A stretch of 64,000 nt of DNA from Chitinophagaceae bacterium (lineage in GTDB: Bacteria > Bacteroidota > Bacteroidia > Chitinophagales > Chitinophagaceae): the NCBI GenBank assembly GCA_004322425.1, contig SCVJ01000022.1, forward strand, positions 28,064 to 92,063, read 5' to 3'. The translations under genes were made by a program, and so were the position numbers. How positions within the stretch are numbered: the stretch's first letter is position 1; every line of letters starts with the position of its first letter. This document shows positions 36,662 through 46,152 of the stretch, piece after piece. The notes beneath the pieces were generated by a model. It was not told the DNA's origin. It saw only the letters and a program-made list of their open reading frames with translations, and did no database searches.

Positions 36662-39280
36662 TTATCGAATTAAAGTGGCTGTTCCTTTTTGGAAATATGG
36701 TTTACCGGTATAGTCAATTGCTTTTACCATCCAAACAAAAGTGTTTGAGGTTTGCGCAACACCTTCAATTTTTCCATCCCAACCTTGACCATTAATTGTA
36801 GTACTAAAAACCAATTGACCCCATCGATTGTAAATTTTAAAATATTCAATTCTTTCCATTCCCACAGCTATAGGTTTTAGTATATCGTTGAGAGCATCTC
36901 CATTGGGTGTAAAACCTGAAGGAACAAATATTTGTGGTCCAGTTCGAAAAACTCTTACCAACAAATTTGACGAATCTGAACAGCCCACAATATCACGACC
37001 AACAACTTTGTAACGAATACTATCAAAGTTGCCCGACAAAATGGCTATGGGATTTCCTATTGAAATATTGTTTAATCCAGCAGAAGGAGACCATAAATAA
37101 GTGAATGCGCCTGTTGCATTTAATTGTAAAGGTTGATTGACTACTATTGATGTATCTCTTCCAGCAAATACATTTAGCTTAGGCCGAACATTTACTATCA
37201 CGGTATCAAAACTTGGTTTAGGACAACCCAATGTATCATTTACTTGTAAAATGTATGAAGTAGTTTGTTTGGGTGAAGCAATTGGATTTAAAATAGTAGG
37301 ATTGCTCAAGGATCCTTGCGGTCGCCATAAAAATGAAGAAGCAACCATACTTGCATTCAGTGTTGTGGAAGTTCCAAAACAAATGGTTGCATCGGGGCCT
37401 GCGTTTACAGAAGGATATGGAACAACTCGTACAATAATTGAATCTTTAACATTACACATTCCAAGACTTGAAGTAAGTTGATACAATGTTGTTGTAGTTG
37501 GATAAGCAATGGGTGTACCAATATTAGGATTACTCAAACCAAGAGCAGGAGTCCATAAAAATTGCAATCCATTTGTTTGAATATTTAACTGAACACTATC
37601 GCCTCTACAAATTGTTGTATCGGGTCGAATAGTTAGATTAACGGCAGCAGCTACTCGAACTCTTACAGAGTCTGTGTTTTTACAGCCATTCAAATCTAGC
37701 TCTACGTAATACCACGTTGTTACTTGCGGAAACACAAGAGGATTGTTTGTGTTGGCAAAAAGAATATTGTAGTTGGGAGTCCAACTGAAAACGCCATTGC
37801 CGGATACAGGAATACGAAGTGAATCAACATTACAAATTAGTGTGTCTCGAAAAGCAAGGTTAATGGGAGGCTTGTCTATAATTGTTATGTCTTTTTGAAT
37901 AGTATCGATACATCCTTTGCTGCTCGTAGCAATCAATTGAACATTTTTAACTCCTATGGTTGGATATGTATAAATTGGATTTTGTAGAATTGAAGTATCG
38001 CTTATAATTATTGGTTCTCCAAAATTCCAACGCCAACTATTTATTGTTCCATAATTAGCAGTTGATAGATCAGTAAATAGAACAGGTCTATTGACACAAA
38101 TACCCACGGATGAAAAATTGGAAATAAAATTTGGATAAAGTCCTAATTGCATAGTTGCAGAATCAGAACAAGGATCACCTCTATTGACGACAAGGCTTAC
38201 AGTATAAGTTCCTGTATCTGCATAAGTGTAAGTTGGAGATTGTACATTAGAAGTGTCACTCAAAATAGTGGTTACACCAAAATCCCAAAACCAAGAATAA
38301 ATTAATGTAGAAGGAGAAAGATTTTCGAAAGAAACAGATAAGCTTTCACAAAAGGTAGCTGCAATTGGGAGCTGCGCAGAAACAAAATCGCAGTCTGCTA
38401 CTTTTAATATAAAATCTTTTCTATGAGTATTTATTATTTGACCGTTTCTCCATTCGTTAACACAAACTGCAATTACATACGAACCGGCAGCAGAAGGAGC
38501 AATTCCGGAAATTATTCCTGTGTTTTGATTAATGGTTACGCCTGGTCCCAATGGAGCAATCATTGAAAAACCTGTGCCATACGGAACCCAAGAATAGGGA
38601 GGAGGCAAGGGACTTGTAATTACAGTTTGCGGATACAAATTTCCTTCAAATGCCTCACACAATTCATAAGTAAGACTATCCCCGTCTGCATCAGAAGCAC
38701 TAAAATCAAGTGTGAAATTCCTGTTATGACAAACCAATGCTGTATCTCTTAAATAAAATTTTGGACTTGAATTATGGCCTGTTCCAATTGTAGTTGTTCC
38801 TGCAATACTTCCCAAATAAGTAGCGCCAATATTTAATGCAGGCGCTGTAAGATTGGTAATCCCATCCACTCGGCAACATCGTTGATAGCTAATCCAATAA
38901 CCAGCTTGATTATTGGGGAGTGTTACTACATAAAAATAATATCCAACCTGATATTTTACATCAGGAGCGTTTACGATACAAGGAATGGTGCCAGACCGCT
39001 CCAAAATATCAATATGATCTAATGGAAATGTAAATGGAGAACCTGTAACTGAACTGTTATTCGATTTATCGAAAATGCCAATGTTTGCTGTTGCATCCAA
39101 TGCTGCACCAGCAGAAAAAAAATCTCTAAATAACCGAAGTGTAATTCTATATTGGCTGGTATTTGGTATAGAGCCGGGACCAAGATATTCGTGATAAATT
39201 TCTCCGCCAGTTATATGCCGTGCATTCGCAACATAACTGAAACCTAATAAAATGAGTAAAGTGAAAAATATGTTTTTCAT
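36662..39280 (-). CDS. Giant PKD-repeat surface protein with type B T9SS sorting domain (copy 1)
   Basis: 872 residues. A signal peptide ends at VANA, then comes a conserved N-terminal region (RHITGGEIYHEYLG… YQVGYYFYVVTLPNNQAGYWISYQRCCRVDG… FTLDFSASDADGDSLTYELCEAF). Two PKD domains follow (YSWFWDFG… YTYADTGTYTVSLVV; WRWNFGEPIIISDTSILQNPIYTYP), then Ig-like repeats of about 85 residues (RPDTTICRGDSVQLN…, GPDATICFGTSTTLN…, GRDTSIVVNQPLQLN…). The C-terminus IFVPSGFTPNGDALND… YFKIYNRWGQLVFST… GWDG… GTFVW-like… GTATLIR is a gliding-motility (type B) sorting domain. It is a probable surface-attached or secreted adhesin-like protein. It is a tandem paralogue of the next gene upstream. Confidence 0.88.
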   Translation of the reverse strand: MKNIFFTLLILLGFSYVANARHITGGEIYHEYLGPGSIPNTSQYRITLRLFRDFFSAGAALDATANIGIFDKSNNSSVTGSPFTFPLDHIDILERSGTIPCIVNAPDVKYQVGYYFYVVTLPNNQAGYWISYQRCCRVDGITNLTAPALNIGATYLGSIAGTTTIGTGHNSSPKFYLRDTALVCHNRNFTLDFSASDADGDSLTYELCEAFEGNLYPQTVITSPLPPPYSWVPYGTGFSMIAPLGPGVTINQNTGIISGIAPSAAGSYVIAVCVNEWRNGQIINTHRKDFILKVADCDFVSAQLPIAATFCESLSVSFENLSPSTLIYSWFWDFGVTTILSDTSNVQSPTYTYADTGTYTVSLVVNRGDPCSDSATMQLGLYPNFISNFSSVGICVNRPVLFTDLSTANYGTINSWRWNFGEPIIISDTSILQNPIYTYPTIGVKNVQLIATSSKGCIDTIQKDITIIDKPPINLAFRDTLICNVDSLRIPVSGNGVFSWTPNYNILFANTNNPLVFPQVTTWYYVELDLNGCKNTDSVRVRVAAAVNLTIRPDTTICRGDSVQLNIQTNGLQFLWTPALGLSNPNIGTPIAYPTTTTLYQLTSSLGMCNVKDSIIVRVVPYPSVNAGPDATICFGTSTTLNASMVASSFLWRPQGSLSNPTILNPIASPKQTTSYILQVNDTLGCPKPSFDTVIVNVRPKLNVFAGRDTSIVVNQPLQLNATGAFTYLWSPSAGLNNISIGNPIAILSGNFDSIRYKVVGRDIVGCSDSSNLLVRVFRTGPQIFVPSGFTPNGDALNDILKPIAVGMERIEYFKIYNRWGQLVFSTTINGQGWDGKIEGVAQTSNTFVWMVKAIDYTGKPYFQKGTATLIR

Positions 39281-39372
39281 GCCGCTAAATTCTTTCTCAC
39301 TGTATAAAAATATTTTCCAACTGCGAAGTTTTTATTTTTTTTAAAAGCATTCAATAATAGTACCTAAAATTA

Positions 39373-39400
39373 CATCAATTTTGTGTGAACCAAATTGATG
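39373..39400. repeat. Inverted repeat between the two PKD genes
   Basis: CATCAATTT and AAATTGATG are perfect 9-bp inverted arms around a 10-base loop. There is no adjacent T tract, so it is not a standard terminator. It lies in the 228-base spacer downstream of copy 2 and upstream of copy 1. It could be an operator, an mRNA stabilising stem or chance; the rest of the spacer shows nothing I recognise. Confidence 0.4.
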
Positions 39401-39508
39401 GCAATTCTATTCCTGTTTTAAGCACAATTATTTATTACTAAAATCAGAACCAATAGGTAGATTTTGAAAAGAAAGGAAAGTTTAAAAGCAAACTAAAAGG
39501 AAAGTTGA

Positions 39509-42121
39509 TTAGCGCATTAAGAAAACCGTTCCTTTTTTGAAATGTTCCTTGCCGGTAATATCGGTAGCCTTCACCATCCAAACAAAAGTTCCAGCGTTTT
39601 GTTTGATGTCATTAATAGTGCCATCCCAACCACTACCATCCATTTTATTGTTTGTATAAATAAGCTTTCCCCAGCGGTTATAAACGCTAAAGAAATCAAC
39701 TGATTTTATTCCAATATAAATAGGACGGAATACATCATTTTTACCATTGCTATTTGGAGTAAAGCCATTGGGAACATAAATAGTGGGTGGAATTTTTAAT
39801 ACAGTTACATTAATGGAAGCCATATTACTGCAACCGGCAAGATCGCTAACTTGAACTTGATACGTTACTAATGTTGGATTGCCATCTAACAATGCAATTG
39901 GATTATAGATTGCAGGATTATTAAGTCCTGTTGATGGCGTCCATAAATAAGTAGTTCCTCCACTTGCAGCTAATTGTAATGGCATACCCGCCATAATTGT
40001 AGTGTCTCTTCCTGCATTAGCAATTACAGCTGGGGCTACATTTACAGTAACATTATCTGTACTTGGTTTTGGGCACCCCGAAATATTATCGATAACCGTT
40101 AATACATATTGCGTAGTAATAGTTGGTGTTGCAATTGGATTCAAAATAGATGAGTTGTTCAAAGAGCTTGCCGGTGCCCAAGTAAAGGATGTTCCGTTAT
40201 GCTGTCCATTTAATTGCGCCGATGCTCCAAAGCATATTGAAGTGTCTGTTCCGGCATTTAAAGTTGGTCGAGGAACAACTAATACTCGTACACTTTTTGT
40301 TTTTGAACAACCACCAATTATTGAATTAATACTATAAACTGTAGTTGCTGCTGGTGAAGCAATGGGTGTAAGACTAGTGGGGTTGCTTAATGTAGCCGGT
40401 GGACTCCATAAATATTGCAATCCATTTGTGCTCGCATTTAATTGTGCTTGATCGTTTACACAAATTGTGGTGTCGTTTCCAACAATTAATGTTACGGAAT
40501 CAACAACACGGACTTGTACCGAGTCTTCATTTTTACAACCATTATTATTTAATTCTACTTTATACCAAGTTGTTATTTTAGGAAACACAAAGGGTGCTGC
40601 TGATGTTGCACCAATTATATTGTAATTAGGTCGCCATAAAAACGCACCTGTACCCGAAGCTTGTAATTGAACAGTATCAATACTACAAATCAATGAATCT
40701 TTAAATGAAAGAGCAATAGCGGGCTTGTCAATAATTTCAATCGTATTGTAAATAGTGTCGATACAACTTTTAGAACTCCCCACAATAAATTCTATAGTGT
40801 AATTCCCCGTTTGTGTATAAGAATATTGAGGATTTTGTAAAATAGAAGTGTCGTTTGCGAGTGAAGGAACACCAAAATTCCAACGCCAAGAATTAACAGT
40901 TCCATAAGTTGCTGTTGTAAGATCGTTGAATTGAACTACACTGTTTACACAAGAAGAACCAGTGAAATTGAAATTGGGAAAAAATCCAGGAAACACTCTA
41001 ACCTCTGCTGTTGTTGAATCGGAGCAAGGTTGATTTCTATTGGCAACTACTTTTATCACATAAACTCCTGTATCGGGATAAATATAAGTAGGCATTAACA
41101 AATTCGATGTATCGCCCAAGGTTGTTAAATCTCCAAAATCCCAGTAATAGGAATTGATAAAAGAACTGGGTGTTAAATTTTCAAAAGTTACAGAATAGTC
41201 ATTGCAGTTTGTATAACCACCCGGTTGCAATGTAACGGAAGCAATGTCACAGTCGGCAATTTGTATCTGAAGGTCTTTACGTTGTGTAGCAATCAATTCA
41301 CCATTTCTATATTCTCTCACACAAACAGTTACTACATATTTTCCAACAGCCGGGGCAATACCGGTTATTAATCCTGTTTGTGGATTAATAGACACATCAG
41401 GCCCCAAAGGAGAAATTCCTGTAAAGGGTGATATGTAAGGAACTGGTATGTATGGTGGAGGGGAAGGTGGATTGGGAGCAACTGAAGTAGAAGAAGCTCC
41501 GATAAAAGCATCGCAAAAACCATAAACAAGAGAATCATTATCCTCATCCAATGCTGCAAAGCTGTATGAAAACTGATACCCACTACAAGTAACTACAGTA
41601 TCTACTCCAATAAATTTTGCGCTAGTGTTTGTTGGGCCAGATGACATCATGGACATGCCTGGAATTTCAGCCATATAAGTTGCACCAACAGAACCAGAAC
41701 CTGATACATTAGCTAATGTACTTACTCTGCAACAACGCTGATACGATAAAATGTAACCATTTAAACTACCAGCTAAAGTAATATTTATAGTATAAATTCC
41801 AACCTGATAGCTAACTGATGGTGGATTAATAATACAAGGACTTGGAGTAGTAAGTGTAATTGTAGAAATTGAAACCATGGGTGCTGTTACAGATGTTATT
41901 AATGCATTAGTTAATCTATCAAATACACCAATAACCTCACTACCTGCGAGGCCTGCTCCAGAAGTTGGATCTTTAAAAAGTTTTAGAGTAACAGAGTACG
42001 TATAATTATTCCCCGATTGACTGACAAAAGTGTAAAACATCTCACCTCCAGTAATATGAGAAGCCTGTGATGGTAAAATAAAAAAAACGCCAAAAAGAAG
42101 AGTACCAAGAATTTTTTTCAT
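39509..42121 (-). CDS. Giant PKD-repeat surface protein with type B T9SS sorting domain (copy 2)
   Basis: 870 residues with the same domain order as copy 1: signal peptide (LLFGVFFILPSQA), SHITGGEMFYTFVSQSG… YQVGIYTINITLAGSLNGYILSYQRCCRVST… FAALDEDNDSLVYGFCDAF, PKD domains (YYWDFGDLTTLGDTSNLLMPTYIYPDTGVYVIKVVANR; WRWNFGVPSLANDTSILQNPQYSY), Ig-like repeats beginning GNDTTIC, GTDTSIC and GRDTTIM, and the C-terminal IYVPNGFTPNSNGKNDVF… VYNRWGKLIYT… GTFVWMVKATDITGKEHFKKGTVFLMR. Alignment by eye shows the two proteins match along their full length, so this is a whole-gene tandem duplication. It should be surface-exposed through T9SS. Confidence 0.88.
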   Translation of the reverse strand: MKKILGTLLFGVFFILPSQASHITGGEMFYTFVSQSGNNYTYSVTLKLFKDPTSGAGLAGSEVIGVFDRLTNALITSVTAPMVSISTITLTTPSPCIINPPSVSYQVGIYTINITLAGSLNGYILSYQRCCRVSTLANVSGSGSVGATYMAEIPGMSMMSSGPTNTSAKFIGVDTVVTCSGYQFSYSFAALDEDNDSLVYGFCDAFIGASSTSVAPNPPSPPPYIPVPYISPFTGISPLGPDVSINPQTGLITGIAPAVGKYVVTVCVREYRNGELIATQRKDLQIQIADCDIASVTLQPGGYTNCNDYSVTFENLTPSSFINSYYWDFGDLTTLGDTSNLLMPTYIYPDTGVYVIKVVANRNQPCSDSTTAEVRVFPGFFPNFNFTGSSCVNSVVQFNDLTTATYGTVNSWRWNFGVPSLANDTSILQNPQYSYTQTGNYTIEFIVGSSKSCIDTIYNTIEIIDKPAIALSFKDSLICSIDTVQLQASGTGAFLWRPNYNIIGATSAAPFVFPKITTWYKVELNNNGCKNEDSVQVRVVDSVTLIVGNDTTICVNDQAQLNASTNGLQYLWSPPATLSNPTSLTPIASPAATTVYSINSIIGGCSKTKSVRVLVVPRPTLNAGTDTSICFGASAQLNGQHNGTSFTWAPASSLNNSSILNPIATPTITTQYVLTVIDNISGCPKPSTDNVTVNVAPAVIANAGRDTTIMAGMPLQLAASGGTTYLWTPSTGLNNPAIYNPIALLDGNPTLVTYQVQVSDLAGCSNMASINVTVLKIPPTIYVPNGFTPNSNGKNDVFRPIYIGIKSVDFFSVYNRWGKLIYTNNKMDGSGWDGTINDIKQNAGTFVWMVKATDITGKEHFKKGTVFLMR

Positions 42122-42266
42122 TTACAATTAGTAGTCTTAAGTCATTAGTTTTTAAACATAAAAAAAGGCGAGTAAAGATAAGATGTTTTGCAAAAAATAA
42201 TTTGCTTTTTATTAACTAATTACAAGTGCTGTAAATGGAATTATTCAAAAAAATGAAATCAAACTA

Positions 42267-43430
42267 TTATACAATTCTCGGTTTCAACAGTTTATACGAT
42301 CGTACAAAAACTATTCCTACCAAAGGCAATAAAGCCGGGTTCATTTGTTGGGGAAGAAAAGCCCAAACTAAGAGTATAATCAAAGTAAAAAAGAAACTGA
42401 ATTTGAAATAGTTTTTCAGTTTTTCTTTTTTTATGATGATAAATATTGGAGCAATAATGTGAGTGGGAATAGCCCAAAGTAAGTTGAAATTATTTTGAAA
42501 CATTGCTTGTTCATTTTGTGCCCACAGAAATACAAGTAAAACACCGAGGATGCCGCAAGTAAAAAAAAGTAAGCAATCGAAAAAAATAAAAAATACACGA
42601 AACGATTTAAAAAAACTTAAAGCAAAAATGATTATTAATAAAGCAGAAAAGACGAGAAAAGGCGAAACGCTTTCTTTTGTAATATACAATGCTGGGAGAA
42701 GAGAATTTATTTCTTTTACTAAGGGTTCATTTTTCAAACTGCTACTATCAACTGCAAACAGTAAATAATCTGGCAAGAACATTGCTTCTCTATTGGATAT
42801 TTTTTTATCCACCGAACTGCCTAGTAAAATATCGATTCCCAATTTGCTCCAATCTCTGTTTCCATTATTCAAACTTTCGTGCAATAGGTTTCTGAAAGTT
42901 GTAGTTGATGTTGGTAAAATGTTTTTTGTTTGAATAGGAGTGGTACTATTTTTCTCCAATAAATCTCGAATGCGGGTTGTGCAATTATCAAAAGTAAAAT
43001 TGTAGCGATAGAATTTATTTTCATCTTTTGCATTCTCGAAAAGTGCCCAAACAATTTTTTCTTTCTCTTCGCAAGTAAGGTTTAAAATTTGCTCTGTAAT
43101 ACCTCGTTGATAATATTGATATTCCCATAAAAAATTGCGCATCGAGTCAACAGAAACGAAGTACAATAATTTACCCTCAATAAATTTTTGATAAAAATCA
43201 GGATCTTCAAAATCGAAGGTGCCGTAATTAAATACTAAGTCGCTTCCAGTTTGTGAATTCAATATTCGAATAGCACTATGACCAAAAGTAGTGTACAGCT
43301 CTTCTCCCGGAGAACAGGTCAACAAGCTAATTTGATAGGAGCAATCGGGTTGATTGATGGAATCAATTTGTGCCGCTGTTTCCAGCGAAAAAAGGATTAA
43401 GAAATAAAAAACAAATTTTTTCAACATCAA
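42267..43430 (-). CDS. DUF4105 (Lnb-type periplasmic) membrane protein
   Basis: 387 residues. A signal peptide (KKFVFYFLILFSLETAAQ) is followed by a periplasmic domain of about 200 residues: YQISLLTCSPGEELYTTFGHSAIRILNSQTGSDLVFNYGTFDFEDPDFYQKFIEGKLLYFVSV, with FTFDNCTTRIRDLL carrying a conserved Asn-Cys. The GHSAIR and NC motifs recall NlpC/P60-like Cys/His hydrolases, so a peptidase or amidase-like activity is possible. The C-terminal 130 residues contain four to five transmembrane helices. Its start codon directly follows the guaB stop, so it should be co-transcribed with guaB. Confidence 0.8.
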   Translation of the reverse strand: MMLKKFVFYFLILFSLETAAQIDSINQPDCSYQISLLTCSPGEELYTTFGHSAIRILNSQTGSDLVFNYGTFDFEDPDFYQKFIEGKLLYFVSVDSMRNFLWEYQYYQRGITEQILNLTCEEKEKIVWALFENAKDENKFYRYNFTFDNCTTRIRDLLEKNSTTPIQTKNILPTSTTTFRNLLHESLNNGNRDWSKLGIDILLGSSVDKKISNREAMFLPDYLLFAVDSSSLKNEPLVKEINSLLPALYITKESVSPFLVFSALLIIIFALSFFKSFRVFFIFFDCLLFFTCGILGVLLVFLWAQNEQAMFQNNFNLLWAIPTHIIAPIFIIIKKEKLKNYFKFSFFFTLIILLVWAFLPQQMNPALLPLVGIVFVRSYKLLKPRIV

Positions 43431-44927
43431 TTATTTTCTAGTGTAATTGGGTGCTTCGCGAGTAATGTCAATATCATGTGCATGACTTTCTTTCATTCCG
43501 GCGTTAGTAATTTTTATGAAACTTGCTTTTTTAAGTTCCTGAATATTTTTAGCACCGCAATAACCCATACCGGAACGAAGTCCACCGGTAAACTGATACA
43601 CGACTTCTTTTAAAGTTCCTTTATAGGCCACTCTTCCTTCAATTCCTTCGGGAACATATTTTTTTGCATCTACATCAGCATCTTGAAAATAACGATCGCT
43701 ACTACCTGTACTCATTGCACCTAATGAGCCCATTCCCCGATATTCTTTAAATTTTCTTCCTTCGTAAATAATTGTTTCACCGGGACTTTCTTCTGTTCCT
43801 GCAAAAACACTTCCCATCATAATACAATCTGCTCCGGCTGCTAAAGCTTTTACCATATCGCCCGTAAATCGAATTCCTCCATCTGCAATAATCGGAATCT
43901 TTTTTTCTTTTAAAACTGAATAAGCTTCCATAATTGCAGTCAACTGTGGTACTCCTGCACCCGCCACAATTCTTGTAGTACAAATTGATCCAGGTCCAAT
44001 TCCTACTTTGATAGCATCTGCTCCTGCATTTGCAAGTGCAAGTGCTCCTGCGGCTGTTCCCACATTTCCTGTTATTACATTTATTTTTTTAAAATTCTTT
44101 TTAATATCCTTTAATGCACTGATAACTCCTTTGCTATGTCCGTGTGCACTGTCTAAACAAATAATATCCGTACCAACGTGTTGCAACGCAGCAACCCGAT
44201 CTAATAAATTTTTTGTAATTCCTACACCGGCGCCAACTAATAACCTTCCAAAAGAATCTTTTAACGCATTGGGATGACTATAGAGTTGTAATATATCGCG
44301 ATACGTAATTAAGCCAATTAGTTTACCTGCTTTATTAACGATAGGTAATTTTTCAATTTTATACTGCCGTAAAATATTTTCTGCCTTTTTTAGATCAGTT
44401 CCTTCTGGTGCAGTAATGAGATTTTCTTTTGTCATTAATTCACTCACCTTTCTCGATAGTTTTGTTTCAAATCGAAGATCTCTGTTGGTAAGAATGCCCA
44501 CTAATTTCTGATTTTTATCAATGATAGGAATGCCTCCAATTTTGTTTTCTTTCATTATCCGAATTGCATTACCAATGGTTGCATCTTCTAAAAGTGTAAC
44601 AGGATCTAAAATTAATCCGCTCTCGCTTCTTTTTACCTTACGAACTTGTGCTGCTTGATTTTCAATGCTCATGTTTTTATGAAGGATGCCGAGTCCGCCT
44701 TCTCTTGCCAATGCAATTGCAAGAGTGGATTCTGTAACGGTATCCATGGCAGAAGAGAGAATGGGAATATTCAAGGAAATATCTTTAGTGAGCCTAGTTT
44801 TTATTTCAATATCGCGCGGCAATACCTCACTGTAGTTTGGAACTAACAATACATCATCGAAAGTTAAACCCTCTGAAAAATTTGTTTTAGCTGAAGCTTT
44901 AGTGCGGGAAGTATTTCTTGTTGCCAT
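43431..44927 (-). CDS. guaB: Inosine-5'-monophosphate dehydrogenase
   Basis: About 498 residues. The N-terminus [21 protein letters not shown] is conserved. Two CBS domains are inserted ([27 protein letters not shown] and [28 protein letters not shown]). The catalytic Cys loop is [20 protein letters not shown], followed by [37 protein letters not shown]. GuaB oxidises IMP to XMP, the rate-limiting step to GMP, and feeds GuaA in this window. The track starts at 44948, but the promoter -7 box lies at 44931-44938, so the ATG at 44927 ([11 protein letters not shown]) is the only sensible start, three bases after the box. Confidence 0.97.
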   Translation of the reverse strand: MATRNTSRTKASAKTNFSEGLTFDDVLLVPNYSEVLPRDIEIKTRLTKDISLNIPILSSAMDTVTESTLAIALAREGGLGILHKNMSIENQAAQVRKVKRSESGLILDPVTLLEDATIGNAIRIMKENKIGGIPIIDKNQKLVGILTNRDLRFETKLSRKVSELMTKENLITAPEGTDLKKAENILRQYKIEKLPIVNKAGKLIGLITYRDILQLYSHPNALKDSFGRLLVGAGVGITKNLLDRVAALQHVGTDIICLDSAHGHSKGVISALKDIKKNFKKINVITGNVGTAAGALALANAGADAIKVGIGPGSICTTRIVAGAGVPQLTAIMEAYSVLKEKKIPIIADGGIRFTGDMVKALAAGADCIMMGSVFAGTEESPGETIIYEGRKFKEYRGMGSLGAMSTGSSDRYFQDADVDAKKYVPEGIEGRVAYKGTLKEVVYQFTGGLRSGMGYCGAKNIQELKKASFIKITNAGMKESHAHDIDITREAPNYTRK

Positions 44928-44930
44928 GTG

Positions 44931-44963
44931 CAAAGATAGTTGTGACAAAGAATATGTTCCAAA
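44931..44963 (-). promoter_or_regulatory. guaB promoter, apparently leaderless
   Basis: On the minus strand TTTG (44960-44963), a 21-base spacer and TATCTTTG (44931-44938) match the Bacteroidota promoter consensus. Only CAC separates the box from the guaB ATG. With transcription normally starting a few bases past the box, the mRNA would begin at or next to the start codon. Confidence 0.7.
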
Positions 44964-44992
44964 TGAAATTTCTAAGCTAAAAAAATTGATTA

Positions 44993-46117
44993 TTACGCCA
45001 AGGTATAAATTTTTCCCGGTAAGCTGTACACAAGCCCACTAAATTCAAGTTGCAAAATGGCAGCAGCAACAGTACTACTACTCAAATTACTTTTTAAATT
45101 GATTTCATCAATAGAGACAAATTCTTTTTCTTTCAAAATGGTAACTATAATTTTTTCATCTTTATTTAATTCAACAAAAAGTTCCTTTTGCATTTTACTT
45201 TTATTTTTCTTTGTTTCTTCCCACCCCATCACAGCAACAAATTCTTGGGTGCTTGAAAACAAGATTGCTTTATTATTTCTGATTAAATAATTACAACCGG
45301 TACTTTTTTTATCTGTTAATTTTCCAGGAACTGCAAACACATCTCTATTGTATCCATTCGCCAATTCCGCAGTAATCATGCTTCCGCCTTTTATATCAGT
45401 TTCTATAACAATTGTGGCGTCGCTTATTCCGGCAACAATTCTATTTCTAATTGGAAAATTATGTTTATCGGGTTTTACTTTGCTTCTGAATTCCGTCAAT
45501 AAACCGCCATTATTTTTCAGCATTTCTTTAGCTAATATTGAGTGCTCAGCGGGATAAATTTGATCCAATCCGTGCGCTACAATTCCTACGGTTGCTAAAT
45601 TATTTTTCAGTGCGTTTTTGTGAGCAAGCGAATCAACACCCAAAGCCATACCGCTTATAATTAAAATATTTTGGCAGGCAATTTCTGAAAGCAGTTTTTC
45701 TACAACTTGTTTAGCATAAGTAGTATTACTTCTTGTGCCTACTATAGAAATAATTTTTTGGGAATTTAAATCGGCATTGCCTTTGTAAAATAAAAGTGTA
45801 GGTGAGTCGTAGCAATTTAATAAACGCTGCGGATAATTTTTATCGGTAATAAACAGCGGTTTAATTTTATATTTTTCAATAAATTCTATTTCTTCTTCTT
45901 CCTTTTTAAAATCATGAAAGGATTTGATGTTCCTCGCTCTTATTTCACCAATACCCTCAATCTTTTTTAGCTGCGATTCTTTTGCTTTGAAAATGGAAGT
46001 TGCCTCACCAAAATGTTGGATTAAAATTTTTGCTTGTACACAACCAATCTGTGAAACCTCTGAAAGTGCAAGTTGGTAGATCAATTCATCGGACATGGGT
46101 TTAAGAATTAAAGGCAA
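44993..46117 (-). CDS. dprA: DNA-processing protein DprA (Smf)
   Basis: 374 residues: an N-terminal SAM/HHH-like region (QIGCVQAKILIQHFGEATSIFKAKESQLKKIEGIGEIRARNI), then the DprA Rossmann core with ISIVGTRSNTTYAKQVVEKLL, ISGMALGVDSLAHKNAL, VGIVAHGLDQIYPAEHSIL, FPIRNRIVAGISDATIVIETDIKGGSMITAELANGYNRDVFAVPG, and a C-terminal winged-helix (FVSIDEINLKSNLSSSTVAAAILQLEFSGLVYSLPGKIYTL). DprA binds incoming ssDNA and loads RecA during natural transformation. It lies 35 bases after the PorE-like gene and is probably the last gene of the folD-queE-PorE-like-dprA transcript. Confidence 0.96.
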   Translation of the reverse strand: MPLILKPMSDELIYQLALSEVSQIGCVQAKILIQHFGEATSIFKAKESQLKKIEGIGEIRARNIKSFHDFKKEEEEIEFIEKYKIKPLFITDKNYPQRLLNCYDSPTLLFYKGNADLNSQKIISIVGTRSNTTYAKQVVEKLLSEIACQNILIISGMALGVDSLAHKNALKNNLATVGIVAHGLDQIYPAEHSILAKEMLKNNGGLLTEFRSKVKPDKHNFPIRNRIVAGISDATIVIETDIKGGSMITAELANGYNRDVFAVPGKLTDKKSTGCNYLIRNNKAILFSSTQEFVAVMGWEETKKNKSKMQKELFVELNKDEKIIVTILKEKEFVSIDEINLKSNLSSSTVAAAILQLEFSGLVYSLPGKIYTLA

Positions 46118-46152
46118 AACAATTTACAACTTATTTGCTAAAAGCAAAAAGT

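Noticed and set aside
37137-40337. Plus-strand ORFs of 111-114 codons opposite the PKD genes
   Set aside because: The two are related to each other only because they mirror the paralogous repeats on the other strand; no start context or domain supports them.
36662-42121. PKD twins as a composite mobile element or recent IS-mediated duplication
   Set aside because: No transposase, terminal repeats or target duplications are visible, and the copies have diverged substantially; an old tandem duplication explains them.
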